A DNA stretch of 64,000 bases from Gadus chalcogrammus (GCF_026213295.1 NC_079420.1:4486268-4550267); one strand, 5' to 3'; positions 39,638 to 53,000 are shown, counted from the stretch's first letter. Program-made: numbers and translations. Notes: generated by a model from the letters alone, not told the origin.

Positions 39638-41587
39638 GTGAGCTGGCATCTCCTTTTGATAAGTAACAATTTAGCTTACAGTTGATTTGTAGCGATCCTG
39701 CAAAAAGCATAAGACTGACATAACATCTGATGCCTTCAGCTTAGGCAACAGCTAGTCAGATACATTCTGACATTTATTTGAGACCACAGATTGAAACACT
39801 GCACAGGACCTTGGGAACGTCTATGCTAGCCCTAAACTGCAGCATATTTCTTTTTTGCGACACTGCAGCTGTTCGTTTACCTCTCTGAACCCACCGTCCT
39901 GGCGCCAGATGCCCTTATTGACTATGCGACCACGTTTGACCGTTGCTAAACAGCTATTCAGCGCTAGGCTAAGACCTGAGATCCAAGGCTATAAGAGCTA
40001 ACATTTCAGCCAGAGCTCGCACCAGCCTGTTCCCATGTGTCCGCAGCAGACGTCTCCCTGGGAGGGCTGACGGGCCACCCGTCCTCCGCCCCTGGTGCCT
40101 CTGACCCCTCCCCCATCTCAGCCAGTAACCATAGGAGCTGCGCCACGCATGTGAGTGCGAGTCGTTATAATATACATTTGTAGCAGTTGACCCCTGCCAC
40201 GCCCAACCACTAGGGGGCTGCCACACGCAGCTGAACTGGTGGCTAAGCTAGTCATGCCGACTCTTGGAAATGCGTAGATCTTTCTAGGAACCCGGCTTAT
40301 TGCCGAGATCGCAAGTACGTCGCGTGCACACGTTGTAACAGACCATTTGTCTTGTTTGTAACGGGGCCTTATTTGGGTGCAGGGCCCTTGATAAACAGTG
40401 AAATAAATCAATGAAATCAAGCTATCTATTTTTTTACGTTTATACATCTTTAAACAAAGCTTTTACAAAGTGCCCAACATTCATGCAACGCAGACAACTG
40501 CAGGTAGGTGCAGGAATGAGGGGCTGGTGTGGAGGTGGAGATGGGACCAGGGCTGCAGCAGGTGAGGGTGGGGGGGTGTGAGGCAGGAGTGGAAGAGGGT
40601 GAAGGAGGGAGCAGGAGGAGGGGGTACGGCTGTGAGGCAGGAGTGGAGGTCGGTGGAGGTCGGGGCCGGAGTGGAACCGGGCAGAGGCGGAGGCGGGAGC
40701 CGACCAGGAGGTGGGAGTGGGGCTGTGAGGTAGGGTTGGGGCTCTGATTCAGGAGTGGTGGGGGGTGGGCCTGTGATTCAGGAGTGGAGCAGAGTTTAAG
40801 TGCAGTGAACGAGCAGCAGTAGTAATTTGCGGGGGTGAGGCGGCAGTGGCAGAACTAGCGGTTAAGCAAATAGTGTACGGATAATGCCGGCCATTAGGCG
40901 AGGGAACTATTAAGCAGAGGAGGGAGGAGGAGGAGGAGACAGAGAAGTAGAGATAAGCCTGCCACCACAGCCCTGCTGAAGTCCCCACTAGACCAAGAGA
41001 TGTCTGGCCAGGGATTGTGATATTGCTGGTTTGATCCCCTCATGATTTGATTTTGGTTTGGTCCCCTCATGTTGTCTGTCTGTAGGCATTCCCCAAGCAA
41101 CTTCTCCTACCCTTACCTGCTACTTGTACTTCAGCGTATTGCTTTGTATACAATCATTTAATCAAATAACCCCCAAGAAATCCTTTTTTTGAGAATTGGT
41201 GTCTCTAAAGAATGGCCCCTACTGCCGTCCAAAATGCTAAACCCAATTTCCGGATTATTTATCCGACTAGGTTTTTGCGTCCTCTTTCAGTCTGCTTCCT
41301 TTGTGATTGTAAACTGATAAAAAAAAAGCAACAATGCCTTTTTCCAAGCCTGTTTTTAAAAGCTTTCAGGGGCTTTTCAGGGGCAGCAGTATCATTAAAT
41401 ATTCAATCTCATTTCTGTTTTTTTTGCAACATAATTCCCAGAGTTCATTTATCATATCACCTATTGATGGGTAGGTCGATCTGTAATATATTATTCTAAT
41501 TTTGAATGGTCAAATTTTCTGACATCCACCGTTGTTGTCTGTGATTAAATGAGAGATGGTACATTTGTTCCAACACCAAGTGCTATA
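39638..41587. other. Single-copy DNA with a purine-rich (G-rich) patch
   Basis: The stretch 40515-40790 is purine-rich, built from repeated gtgaggcaggagtggagg-like words about 45 bp apart, so it may be a decayed minisatellite. No gene is recognised in the rest. Confidence 0.45.
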
Positions 41588-41830
41588 CATTTACATTTAC
41601 CGAATTTAGTTGAAGCTTTTATCTAAAGTGAATGTACATAACCATAGAGTAGGCCTCTAAACATGTGCTCGGGAAAACGAGAAAATAGACTTTCTCTCCT
41701 TCTACTAGGCAATTATAGAAGTTCCAGATATGGTAGAGGTCAGGAATTGACTTGGGATAAACTGCCTGAGTCAACCTGACAACAAAAGAGTTCAGGTTTT
41801 TAACCTACCATCTGGTGTATGAGCAAGTCC
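41588..41830 (-). mobile_element. SINE-like relic, minus strand
   Basis: Plus-strand acatttacatttaccgaatt then gaagcttttatctaaagtga is the reverse complement of the fish SINE 3' block. About 200 bp further, ggttaaaaacc on the minus strand (plus 41796-41806) could be a decayed B box. Heavily mutated. Confidence 0.5.
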
Positions 41831-42151
41831 CTACAGGTGGGTTGAGCCGAGCCCACCCACCCGATCAATCAATAAAACAATCAGTTACCCCATGACATAT
41901 CCCGCTAAGTCTACAACGGTCAAAAGCAGATTTAAAACTGCGGGGGCCGGTGGAGCTCCGTTGTGAATTCAACGCAATTGGACTGTATAAAACACAGGCT
42001 GAACCGACATTCGCTATGTGTACATTTGTTGAAACTGTTGCAGACTTTTTTCAAAAACAATACAAGAGCACAAAAAGAGAACACGAGTGAGAGGGGTGGA
42101 CCGTGTAGTCCTCTAGACTTTTGGGGTATACTTGCATCAGTACTATAGAGA

Positions 42152-42211
42152 AGTGGTCCCTAAACTTTTTGGCACCACTGCTCTTGAGGACCGATAGGTT
42201 TGGGACCACTG
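42152..42211. mobile_element. 60-bp hAT-like TIR pair relic
   Basis: The left end agtggtccctaaactttttgg and the right end ggtttgggaccact are inverted copies of a cagtggtcccaaac-type end, as in hAT (Charlie-like) elements. Almost no interior is left. The word ccactgctcttgagga (42175) recurs as ccactgctctttagga (42206), so a local duplication also occurred. Confidence 0.5.
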
Positions 42212-42532
42212 CTCTTTAGGACACCACCTACCAGAACACAACAAGTACATCGATGTGGAAACATACCGTCTACCAGGTGTTTTTCTCCCCACTTCTTTTG
42301 AACGCTTTAATATCCGAATCCGGCGAAAGCCCGCGTCGATAGACTAATTTGTTTGAACGTCCCCAAACTGCCAGTGTGTTTTCCAAAACGCCTATTCAGA
42401 GGAAACACGGTAACCACGTTCACAGTGTTTTGCTCGTCGCTAAAAAAACTCTTAATTGCCGAGCAGCAGACAAGCTGCGGTTGTTTCTAACTCGAACCGA
42501 CGTGACATCTGAAGCGCCGCCGAGAAGGGGGG

Positions 42533-42554
42533 AACAACAACAACAACAACAACA
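42533..42554. repeat. (CAA)n microsatellite
   Basis: About seven CAA units; they would read as a short Gln run in one frame, but no gene context is visible. Confidence 0.92.
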
Positions 42555-43048
42555 GCGCATATCGAGAAGAAGCTAAAAACTCTGGCCTCTTCGAAGGACT
42601 ATTTCCAGCAACCAGCCATTAGAGCTCTATAGACAGGCCTCTGGCGTTTCAATGTAAAAGTGACATTTAGAAGAGGCTGCAGATGACTCTATTGACACTT
42701 GGATAGGCAGTAATTACGTCTCCCTTTAGCAGCCATTGTGCAAGGCATTTCTTCCCTAAATGTCAATTATCATGGCTGCGGCGTTCTGCGGCTAACCCTC
42801 CGTTAGAACTATAAACATTAGAGGCTTTTCGAATTTGTCGGCATTATCCTTGGTCCCCTTTGAGGGGGGATTTGGGCAGGAGGTAGTGAGGTCACATGCA
42901 TATGTATGTATGTGTAACAGTTTCTTGTTGGCCTCTGAATAAAGTTGTATTCTATATTGGTGTTTGAGAAGGTAACTGAATAATACTTGTTTTTCCTGAG
43001 AGTACCTTCCAGTAGCCAAACAGAAATGTGTAGATTTGTGTTAAACAA

Positions 43049-43050
<2 letters not shown>

Positions 43051-43140
<90 letters not shown>
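43051..43140. repeat. (CA)n microsatellite
   Basis: A pure CA tract of 90 bp, 255 bp before the TG/CA cluster. Confidence 0.98.
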
Positions 43141-43142
<2 letters not shown>

Positions 43143-43393
43143 CTATCTAATCCATCTAATTCTCGATTGAATATTCATTCATAATGCATTTTCATTTCCC
43201 AAAGACATTACTCACTATCACACATTGACGTCGGTGATGTCTTATGATGTCTTATGATGACTACAGCTTTGGCTGGGTGATGGGGTGTATTTATCAAACT
43301 CCCCACACATTCCACAAGGGACTCTCAACATCCAGGAGAGGATCACTCAGAAGCATCCATCTGGATCCACTCACACACGAGCCACACAGGATG

Positions 43394-43812
<419 letters not shown>

Positions 43813-45046
43813 TCAGCATTCTGGTCCCTTGAGGTAGACCTGGCTGAGCCTTGCACAGACGAACGCACCCTGGCGCCACATTAAGCACTCGTGTTCAAAA
43901 AGCACTTCCCCGACTCAGCCTCTCACGGCGTCCACCTCTAACACTCCTCCACCAGCCTGCTGTCAGCGCCGCGTCCAATCTGACGGGTATTAATTACCTC
44001 AGCCCAGACGCAAGGTGTGTTTGATGAGCAGAGCAGAGGTACTGCAGGTAGCCTCTGCACACTGAATATATATATATAGAGCGTCCTTCGTTCACAAAGG
44101 CAATTCATGGTGTTCTCCCTAAGCAGGAGATCGTTTTATGTGAGTTTTAAAAGGCAAACAAAAATATTTAAAGCCCTGATTGAAACGTATATAATGTTGA
44201 GGTGAACCTACGATTTCCTGTTCCAGAGATTTGTTGCGGGGTATAAGGTGCAGGAGAAAGTGAAAAAATGCTGCCAGATGCATGGTTAAAAGATAACGAT
44301 GGGGATGACGATGGTCTTGCAGACTTTTCCGTTGACGGTGTCGTGCGGAATGGAAGCTGAAAGCGGTCCAGGGAAAAGAACATTTCACACCTCGCCTCAC
44401 ATAACTCGTCAGACTCCTCCAGCGTCGCTCTGTATCTGCATCACACTCAGGGAGGGAGGGGGTTTGTCCCACACTGTTTTGGCCTGCCTGCTGTCAGCGT
44501 TGTAATGTTAGATAAACGTCCAAGCTTCAGGTTAGCACGGCCTTCCCTCCCCGGCCTCACTAGTCCGAATCCCGTCTCTCCTAGCCTCTTGTGGGTTTTA
44601 GAACGCAGTGTTGGCTTGGAGGTCCGTGCCTGGCCACGGCGTTTACTGTCCCCGGTGTGCTGTGATGTCCACTGCTGGGGGAGGCAGTTTGTGCAGTGCA
44701 CTGGCAGAGTTAATGCCTTTCAGGGGTGCGCCACACAACAAATCAAAATATGAACCGTACGCGAGGGCTCCGATGACGTCGTTATTGGCTCGTGCCGGCT
44801 CTCTTGTTCACGCACAGTGACTTTAAATTAGGGTTTAACCTCCCTAAGACTCATACCTCTTGAAAGAAGGTAGGATAGTGAAGCTGCTAATATGGTGTCG
44901 CCGCCCCCCCCCCCTTGAAAATACATCCCACAGCCCTCTCCAACAAAGAATAACCTTGACAGAAGTTGATGTCACGCTGCCATAAAAACCACAGTGTTAA
45001 CTGAGACCTGACTCATCAGAACCTGGCCTTGAAGTGCTCCCCATCT

Positions 45047-45165
<119 letters not shown>

Positions 45166-46581
45166 TCGCACTCAGCGTATGGTCTTCACCCTTGACAATA
45201 ATTATGATGTGAAGACAGGGGGATGAGATTGCATGAGTAGTATCTCATCCGGATTGCATCGTATATGGCTGGTTACCCATCAGGTACAAACAAACAAACA
45301 AACAATCAAGCACTAATTAGATTTTTGTAATTCGGTTTTTAATCTGAATTTCTACCCATCAATTTGATTTCGACCAAACGGCACCTGTCTGTTTATTTTC
45401 CTCATAGTTTGAAATGTGAATGTGGAACATATACAGCTAAATCTATGCATCTCTGTTTTGAGTCCACTTTTGAACTTGTGGGATTACTTTTGTGTGTCAG
45501 TGTTCCGAAGCAGACACGGAAAAACAATTTAGCCGGGCCAAACAACATATCTCGGGTAAGGTAACGGCTGCTAACCCAACAGTTGAACTTTTCAGGCACA
45601 AACCGCGACTTTTTCTCCCCTGTAATCTTTCAAACATCTCTCCCTTTCATCCTGAAATATTCATGGCAGGTCACGGGGGGGTCACGCGATGCCACGTTGT
45701 CGGCAGCAAAACTAAACAATTTGCGAAAGTTTCTCTGTGGGGAAGCAGCAACACCAGCAAAACAAATTGCCAGATAAAGGATAGCAGGCTGACGGGGTGA
45801 GAATGACTGTGGAGGCTGTACGACACCTTAATGTCTTCGGTTCGGCGCCTGAGCCAATCCCCGACCTCATGCTAAAGTAAGCACAGATGTAAAACAATTT
45901 GGCTTTGTCTTTCCACATTTGATCGATGCTGCGGCACGAAGGATTTCATCTCGACAGAATCATTGTTGCCGGCGCGTGTTGGTTGTACATTTGTTGGTTG
46001 TAAATTGAGGCCTTTTTTTTTCAATGGGGATGCAAATATAGAATATATTAACACTATTGCCTACCATAATTTTGACCAAACATAGCATCTGTATTCTGTA
46101 GTGCAAATCCCTATTACATGGATAAAAATATACATGTATACACAAAATATACAATATGGCATGATTAAAAGTCATCATCATCAGCCCCTTAAAAATCCCA
46201 TGTACCCACATTTTACCCGTAGATGAAAATAATCACAAACACAATGTGGCATCCAAGAAATATTGTGTCCTTTCACCAATTGTTTAATATTCACCCATTG
46301 GCTTAAACAAGGACCGTATCGATGATATTGGTACTACAGCTTTGCTGGAGAATATCCAGTCTCAAATTGCAGGCACAAATTACATTTTTCGTTTAATTAG
46401 CCTCTGTATTGTGAAGACAGTCGAATGTTACATTATTTTTACAGCAAAAGCTCAAGGTTCTCTTCAAATGTATAAAACTGAAGACCAGTATCTAACCACA
46501 TGTATTCCATCCCACCTGTTTACCCCCACGGGGAGTACACAAGACGTCACTGGGCACCTGAGTAATAACTTACATAAAATA

Positions 46582-46870
46582 ATGTATAGTTCAATAATGC
46601 AGCTTGTACTGGTCACTGTAGAGTCGTATGTATAGTGGTACGATATATAGGCATGTATAGTCTCAATTACGTGGCATATACTGGACACTTGACACAAATA
46701 TGTATAATGGTATATTTCATAATGATGTATAGTCTCAATAATATAGCATATACTTGAGACATTCAGACTTTTATGTATAATTGTGTAACATATAATAATG
46801 TATAGTTTCAATAATGTTGCATATACTGTACATTTTAGTCATTATAACCACCATTTAGACACTGTACTGT
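46582..46870. repeat. Diverged 71-73 bp tandem repeat, four copies
   Basis: The anchor atgtatagt, followed by tcaataatg.ag or a close variant, recurs at 46582, 46653, 46725 and 46798 (spacing 71, 72, 73). Within each unit follow gcatatactg-like and tatgtataatggt-like words. Divergence between units is about a quarter, so the array is old. Confidence 0.85.
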
Positions 46871-46984
46871 GTATAATGGTCAATAAAGTACAGTTTAAAT
46901 AATGTAGTTTCAATAATTTGGCTAATAAATGGCTAATTGCTATTGCTATTGCTCAATTTTATTATATTTTTCAGTTATACTGCT

Positions 46985-47065
46985 CTTTTTTCTACTACTG
47001 TCCCGCATTTGCTGCGGCAAATTCCCTACCTGGGATTGATTAAGTACTCTCTTATCTTATTTTAT
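46985..47065 (+). mobile_element. LINE/SINE 3'-tail relic with (TCTTA)n
   Basis: The words gcggcaaattccctacctgg then gattgattaagtactctctt and atcttatttta at about 47014-47064 match the fish retroposon end aatttccc, loop, gggat.aataaagta, (tctta)n, with few changes. No coding part remains. Confidence 0.58.
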
Positions 47066-47805
47066 GGATGATCTGGGGGTTCGCCCATACTTTGGGTGCA
47101 ATATAGTTTTATTCTTGCTCAAGAAGCTCCATTCTCATTTCCCATGATCATTGTGAATGATGGTGTCGGTCATATATTTAGTTGTAAAGTTTCCGCCATT
47201 CAATTCCACCGTGAAACTGGTCTCCGGACGAGTGGTCCATGAAGAGAAAGTTATGCTGCCACTTTTTTGGAGTAGAAATCATCAAGGTTTACAAACTATT
47301 TGCTGCTAAATAAGGCTACCCCAGTGGTGTTGTAGATGTCTTCAAAACACTGTCATGTACAGCAGGACAGCAGTAACACGCGTGTGAGGAGGACAGGTGA
47401 GGACTTAAGTCCCCTGAACGAATACAAATAACATCCAATACGCACCAGGAACATTATGTTGAAGGGAATATGCAATGAAATGCGCCCAGAGTTTGTTCAG
47501 AAACTTGTGGTTTTATTTTCACCCAGTTGTGGCAATCTAACAGACCATTGAGGCCGCTAGCAGATATGCAACGTTTACTTTCACTGCCCATCTTACGGGG
47601 TAGGAACTCAGCCAGGCACACTAGTCAATGTTTGGGCCACTGGCAGACTGATGCACAGTGCCAAAGGCTTACTCCACTGTCCCCTTCACCCCGTTCCCAG
47701 GAGATCTGCTGTCACGACGGAGACATGGGTGCTTTGAATCTTGGGATCGTGGCGAGAGAGACGGATGGACTCCCCAGAGAAAGAGATATCTCTCTGTTTC
47801 CACAC

Positions 47806-48039
47806 CTGTTTCGGATATTGCTTTGGCAAATTATTTGCAATAGAAAAAACGTCTCCTCCTTCTAGTTTTTCTTGCTTTTTCTTGCTTTTCTTCTTCTTGT
47901 TCCGGGGACTGTTCCCTGGAGCACCCAGCTCACGTGAAGGAAGGCCATGCATTTTACAGTAGAAGGGACCAGAGCTGACCAGATGCTCTCCGATGATGCT
48001 CAACTCCCTCTCCTCGTCTCCTGGTCCCAGGGCGGGATG
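47806..48039 (-). other. Possible coding exon, unrecognised product
   Basis: On the minus strand the frame is open from 48069 to 47686. Between a weak acceptor (aag cag ending at 48040) and a donor-like cag/gtgtgg (donor at 47804-47805), 234 bp give 78 codons in phase 0. The peptide has mixed composition, includes GEHLVSSGPFYCKMHGLPSR and ends in a basic run NKKKKSKKKQEK. The composition is more protein-like than other frames here, but no family is recognised and the polypyrimidine tract is poor. It may equally be chance. Confidence 0.22.
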
Positions 48040-48119
48040 CTGCTTCCACGAATCGGCATAACAAGAGATTCATACAATAGTGTCACCTGAATTGGATGTT
48101 TTTAATGAATACAGCTTCA

Positions 48120-48332
48120 GGGTGAAAGGTGGTGGCGTGTTGGTAGGTCTTGAGGTGTGTTGGCTAAAGGGGTTTGACACCCAGCTGAAAGGGTCCGGGT
48201 TCAAACCTGTCCGCGGTCCACCGGTAGGCATTGTTGAACCAAGCTACTTAACCCCTACCAGCTCCTTAACGACCTGTATCTGAATCCAAGTAAGTCCCTT
48301 TGGATAAAAGCATCTGCTTGCTTAATAGTAAG
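48120..48332 (+). mobile_element. tRNA-derived SINE (V-SINE-like), nearly complete
   Basis: The A-box-like tggctaaaggggtttgac (48161-48178), B box gggttcaaacc (48198-48208), middle motif aaccaagctacttaacccc (48237-48255) and 3' block aagtccctttggataaaagc then atctgct (48292-48318) all lie in order. This is the best-preserved SINE of the window; its orientation is plus. Confidence 0.82.
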
Positions 48333-49417
48333 TCACAGCTCCTGGCAACCATTGAATTATTCACCCTCTGAATCTAGTACAATATCGACTTTTCTAGACA
48401 GCAAGGAGGTATACAGTTCTGTGCTGTAAGGGGTCTATTTGAAACGCGATTAATATTTTGCTATGCTAGTTTCCTGAGGGAGGAGAATGGCATCATCGAA
48501 AATAGAAATTCTTACCAAATGTCAATGATGTCTGCAAGGAGTTTGGAAGCTGAATGAATGAATCCACCAGGGTTCATGGCATCATTTCTTTTTTGAATAC
48601 ATAAGGCAATGGAAGCAACCGTGACAAGACATATCAAATCTCTCAGTGCATAGCATGTAATGTATTCAGATCCTGCAAGTTTACAATGGGTGCATTGGGA
48701 AATGTGGTTTGGAAGGACGGAGGAGTAGTCAGGGATAATCACAGATAATGTTGGACCAATTAAGACACCCCACCGCAGCGGATCACAACCTCAAAGGCAA
48801 AGTGAGGAAAACAAGAAAAATGCAGGCTCGAATTTCTATTAATCTATGAATTTCTATGCAAATGGCTCTTCGGAGATATTTTCTGTCTCTCCTGTTGTAA
48901 TTATTTTGCTGTTTTATTATTTATTGGTCTGAAAACATTATAGAATAAATAAGGGATTTCCATTGCAGCCGGAAAATGGGATGTTTGCAAACAAAAAGCA
49001 CCTTTTTTAATTAGCCTCTCCCAGCTACTTCAGCCTATATGGTATAATCAAGAGACTCATTCGCCTTTTGTAATAAGCTGTCTACTTACTTTACTTTGGG
49101 TCTTTGGAGAAAAGGAACTGTATTTTGAAATTATTGGTACTTCATTTTATAATTTTTTTCGACAGTACAATATTGAGTCGGATACGCACTACGTCAGCTT
49201 TCTGAAAAAGTAATTCCATCTTTGCCTATGTGGTTATGGTCAATCATCTTTGCTGGTGTAATCATAGGTTAGACCATGGCTCATTTGCTCTTCCCTAATT
49301 ACCATTCAGTTCAGCACAACAGCACTGACATTGACCAATTATAACCACATGCCAAAAACACCAATACAGAGTTTGGTTCATTTAGTCTATAATGTCTCCC
49401 TAAATACATAAATAAAC
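48333..49417. other. Quiet AT-rich DNA, possible conserved non-coding sequence
   Basis: No repeats. The stretch 48780-49100 contains an octamer atgcaaat (48856-48863), ttattatttattgg and aattagcc words. Such AT-rich, repeat-free stretches are often conserved regulatory DNA in vertebrates, but conservation cannot be seen here. Confidence 0.35.
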
Positions 49418-49600
49418 ATGCGGCGGGATTGCAGTGTGTGACTCGCCTCCAAGGCACCGGGATTGAGCCCCCACTGTTTTCCTGTAGGCGTGCCATGAGC
49501 AAGATGCCAAACCCCAGCCAATTTTATTCAAGACATGTATCGAAGAACGATTCACTGTGCGTCGCTTTGGATGAATGTGTCAGTTAAATGACTACACGGT
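49418..49600 (+). mobile_element. tRNA-derived SINE relic
   Basis: A decayed B box gggattgagcccc (49459-49471), middle motif tgagcaagatgccaaacccc (49496-49515) and 3' block gcgtcgctttggatgaatgt then gtcagttaaatgac (49559-49592) occur in order. The 5' part is poor. Confidence 0.75.
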
Positions 49601-52152
49601 TAATAATTAATGACGTGGCACCGTGCTTTGACCGCTGAACTGGGAATGCTCAGGGATCTCTTGGGAGGAGGGGATAAAGGGAGCTTCTTGGGAGGGGGGC
49701 GAAAGGGGGCCCTCGGGGTCGACTGCTTCGCATGCCTTACCTGTGGTGGCCCCCCCGTGAACGCTAATAATGGAGAGGCGATGGAAGATGATGATTGGCT
49801 GAATAGAAGGACCATGCTCGAACTCTATGGCTTATCAATGCCTATTCCTGGGTTCCTGATTTTGCCCGTTTTTTCCAACGCAATATTGTTTTGTACAAAA
49901 AAACCCGCTTTTACAAAACAAATAGCTGTTTGTTTTTTGCTCATTGCAGCAGAATGGCACGGCGGACGAACTATGGAGTAATGGTGGTGTAAGGCGGGTT
50001 GATGCACCGTGGGACGAGTTGTGTCCCACTGAAACAACTCAAGGTGTTTTTTAGCATATGACCTGTTCCGCTGGTTTAGCCTCATCCCCGGGCCATGCTT
50101 GTTGTCCACACGGGTTATGTCGCCCCCCCCGGTTTGAGTTATATCGTATTGTTGGTTTTCCTCCATCCTTCACAGCCCCCTATCAGCACGCTTCCGTTAC
50201 GCCGGGTTCTCCGAAGAATACGAAAAAGAAATTGCCTCGGCCAAAAATACAATTATGTTTCTGGGCATTTTTAAGTGCATTAAAAGCACACTGCAGGAAC
50301 ATGGACATCAATTTCATGGCTTTCGTTTTCTACATAGCGTGCATGTGCTGCCGTGCCAGCTGTCCAACTCCGCTGGGAAATTCAAGAGTTGAACATTGCC
50401 TCCCTCATAAATGTTTCTTCTCTTTTCGGGCGGGGGAGAGCGGACGCTGTCATGCGGGTAACTCAGATTGTTGCCTGCGTCCCCCCTGGGACCCGACTGC
50501 AAATGCTAAATAAGGACAGCAGCGGCAAAATCGGCCTGGCCGGGGAACGGGAGCTGGGACCGTCTCCCGTGTGGATGGACGAAAACAGAGGGCTTTTGCT
50601 GGAGGTGCTGTTTAATAATTCATGGCTGTGTACGACTGTGCTCAGAGCTCCCCGGTCCTTTCTCCCCGCTGCCCTACAGGAGCATCTGTTTGTCCTGCGA
50701 TGGGCAGCGGTAGCATATGAAACGTCCCTCATCAATGCCGCTAGTTTGGCTCTGACGTAGTCCAGAAGTTTTCCAACTTTCCCACCCATCCCACAAACCC
50801 CGTTACCTCTCTTTCTTGGTTGGGGGGGGGGGGGGGGGGGGGGAGGAGGGGATGATGTGGCCTTGGGAGTAGGAATTAGTTGTTTGCGTTCTCGTTGGAT
50901 CGCCATGAAGGCGGGCACATGTGGCTCGACCGAGTCAGACTATTGAGACGGATATAACGGTATGGGAGTTTGTCATCCGGAATAATGGCTTGTTTGGCTT
51001 TGGGTTTGTATGCCTGCATGATTGCTGCTACTGTTTGTGTGTGTTTTTGTTTGCGTGTCTGTGTGTGTGTGCGTGGGAGGATCATAAACTATAAATGGGT
51101 TTGGTTACCTCCGTGCGGTGGGTAGATTAGGGATTCTGATTCACATTGTGTAGGTTCTAATATTTTCATTATTTTTGAATTTCTTGTTTTTCGGGCAGTG
51201 AGCTAAGAAGACTGCAGGGCTGAGAGCAGAGAGACACTGTCATACTTTATGAATCCCAGACTGAAGATATGGGTCAAGTGTCAAAGTTGGATTCAGAGCA
51301 AGATACAGAGACGTCATGCCCTCTGGAGAGAACAGAGGTATCAAATGGAATGCTTCTTCATCTCTTTAAGCATAATTGAATATAACGCTGGGTTGCATTA
51401 CAAACTGAAGTCTTGTTTTATAGATACAGTGAATGACTCAGAAAAACCAAACTAAAACACATTCAAGCAGACGAGCCACCAAGCCCCAAGTCATGAGAAA
51501 CAGCTTTAATGTCGGAGTGCGGAACATGTTTGCAGCTATCAAGGTTTGCATTGTGAACGTATGCAGCGTTGTGGGACTGCACTGTGTGGCATATAATTGT
51601 ATCCATATCAAATACAGCAGACTAAACTAGAAAAAACCTCCATTCAGGATCCAGTCCCTTTCACACATCCATTTGTTCATAAAGATCCTCATTAGCTGAA
51701 AATGCTGTAGTCAGCTGTAGTATTCCTGGGGGCTGTGCATTACAAATAAGACATAAACAACCTAACAGAATTGTACAATAACTAAATCTACGAATACAAT
51801 AACATCCAATTGCCATTGAGATCGCGTCAGGGAATGTACTATGAATACATCCAGACACCAACCAGCAAATAAACATTTATGAACAATGTTGTTTCCATCA
51901 TAACATACAAACAGACCATGAAAGTGTCAAGTGATGATTGGATTCCGTTGACTCATAACCGCAAGAGTATTGAACGATGGAGGAATAGTTGGAAGAGAGA
52001 CTGATGGAGGGATGAACACATTATTGTTTTTTTAGTCCTTGATGTTTTTTAAAACGTATGTAATGACTACCTTAAGGCTATAAAGTCGCAATCTATATGA
52101 AGGTGTGTGCATCAGACCGACATGAAACAACTACTAGCTGAAGTAGAAGCTT
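49601..52152. other. Single-copy DNA with G-runs; no assigned gene
   Basis: The stretch 49600-50950 is GC-richer. It holds a 22-bp G-run (50822-50843), a potential quadruplex. Frames of 123-151 codons on both strands (for example 50353-50760 +, 50463-50918 -) overlap one another and carry no recognised domain. From 51000 on the sequence is AT-rich with short GT words. Confidence 0.4.
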
Positions 52153-52519
52153 GTGTGTGTGTGTGTGTGTGTGTCTCTTGGTCGGTGTGTGTTGGTGTGT
52201 ATCTTTGTGTGTGTACGGGTGTGTGTGTGTGTCTTGATGTGTGTGTCTTGGTGTGTGTGTGTGTGTCTTTGTGTCCGTGCGCGTGTGTCTCGGTGTGGTT
52301 GTGTGTGTGTGTATTGGCGCGTGTGTCTTGGCGTGTGTGTGCCTTGATGTGTGTGTCTTCGAGGGCGTACACATGTTTCTCTTGGTGCGTGTGTGTATTG
52401 GCGTGTGTGTGTGTGTGTGTGTCTTTGTGTGCATGTGCATGTGTCTTTTGGTGTGTGTGTGTGTATTGGTGCGTGTGTCTTGTGTATGTGTGTGGGTGCG
52501 TCTTGGCATGTGTGTGCAT
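52153..52519. repeat. Degenerate GT-rich repeat
   Basis: About 370 bp of tgtgtgtcttggtgtgtg-like words without a fixed period. One strand reads as Val-Cys, the other as His-Thr, in several phases; these are artefacts. It directly abuts the CpG-rich block that follows. Confidence 0.92.
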
Positions 52520-52529
52520 GTGAAGGGCT

Positions 52530-53000
52530 TGGACGCGGAGCCCCTCTCGCCACAGCGGAGGGCCTCGTTCACGCCGGCACATCTTAATCCTATCAGAGGA
52601 GGCCGCTGTAGGCCGCGCCCCTCCCTCCTCGACCACCCGGCCGGCTCGGCGGCGGCGTGAATCATCAGTGTAGGATTACACAGAATGAGTCACGTCAGCC
52701 AGCGCTGTGTTCCCCGTGCAGCGCGGCCAATGGCGTCTCTACAATGCACACAGTCAAGCACAATGGAGTGCTTACCGCGAGGGGGCTCTCCGCACGCCGC
52801 CGAAAACACGCCGTTGGTGTTTGGGTTTGTGCTCTTCGTCCCGTTATCTCTGCCTTTTTTTCCGCGATTCTGACACATCCCACGGTGGAAGCCCCGACTC
52901 AAAGCGTCGGAGGTGCGGCTCAAGAAAGACAAATCCCAGTGAGAGACTCTTCTGTTTCTGTCGAGTCGCTTACTTGGCTATGTGCCTGCAGAATGAACCC
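52530..53000. promoter_or_regulatory. CpG-rich block, candidate promoter
   Basis: Dense CpG (ctcggcggcggcg, ggccgcgcccctcc, cagcgcggccaatggcg) contrasts with flanking low-complexity and AT-rich DNA. A bipartite tgagtcacgtcag (52686-52698) joins an AP-1-like tgagtca with a CRE-like cgtca. A CCAAT box ggccaatgg lies at 52725-52733. A C-run (52998-53023) closes the block. There is no TATA box. With the possible first exon at 54380-54716 it suggests a plus-strand gene start, but the direction is an inference and other starts are possible. Confidence 0.42.

Noticed and set aside
50353..50918. Overlapping 135- and 151-codon frames in GC-rich DNA
   Set aside because: Both strands are open because stops are rare in GC-rich sequence; there is a Pro run from the G tract and no recognisable domain or splice sites.
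52093..52665. 190-codon His-Thr-rich frame and its Val-Cys counterpart
   Set aside because: The degenerate GT-rich repeat generates open frames on both strands; no gene signal.
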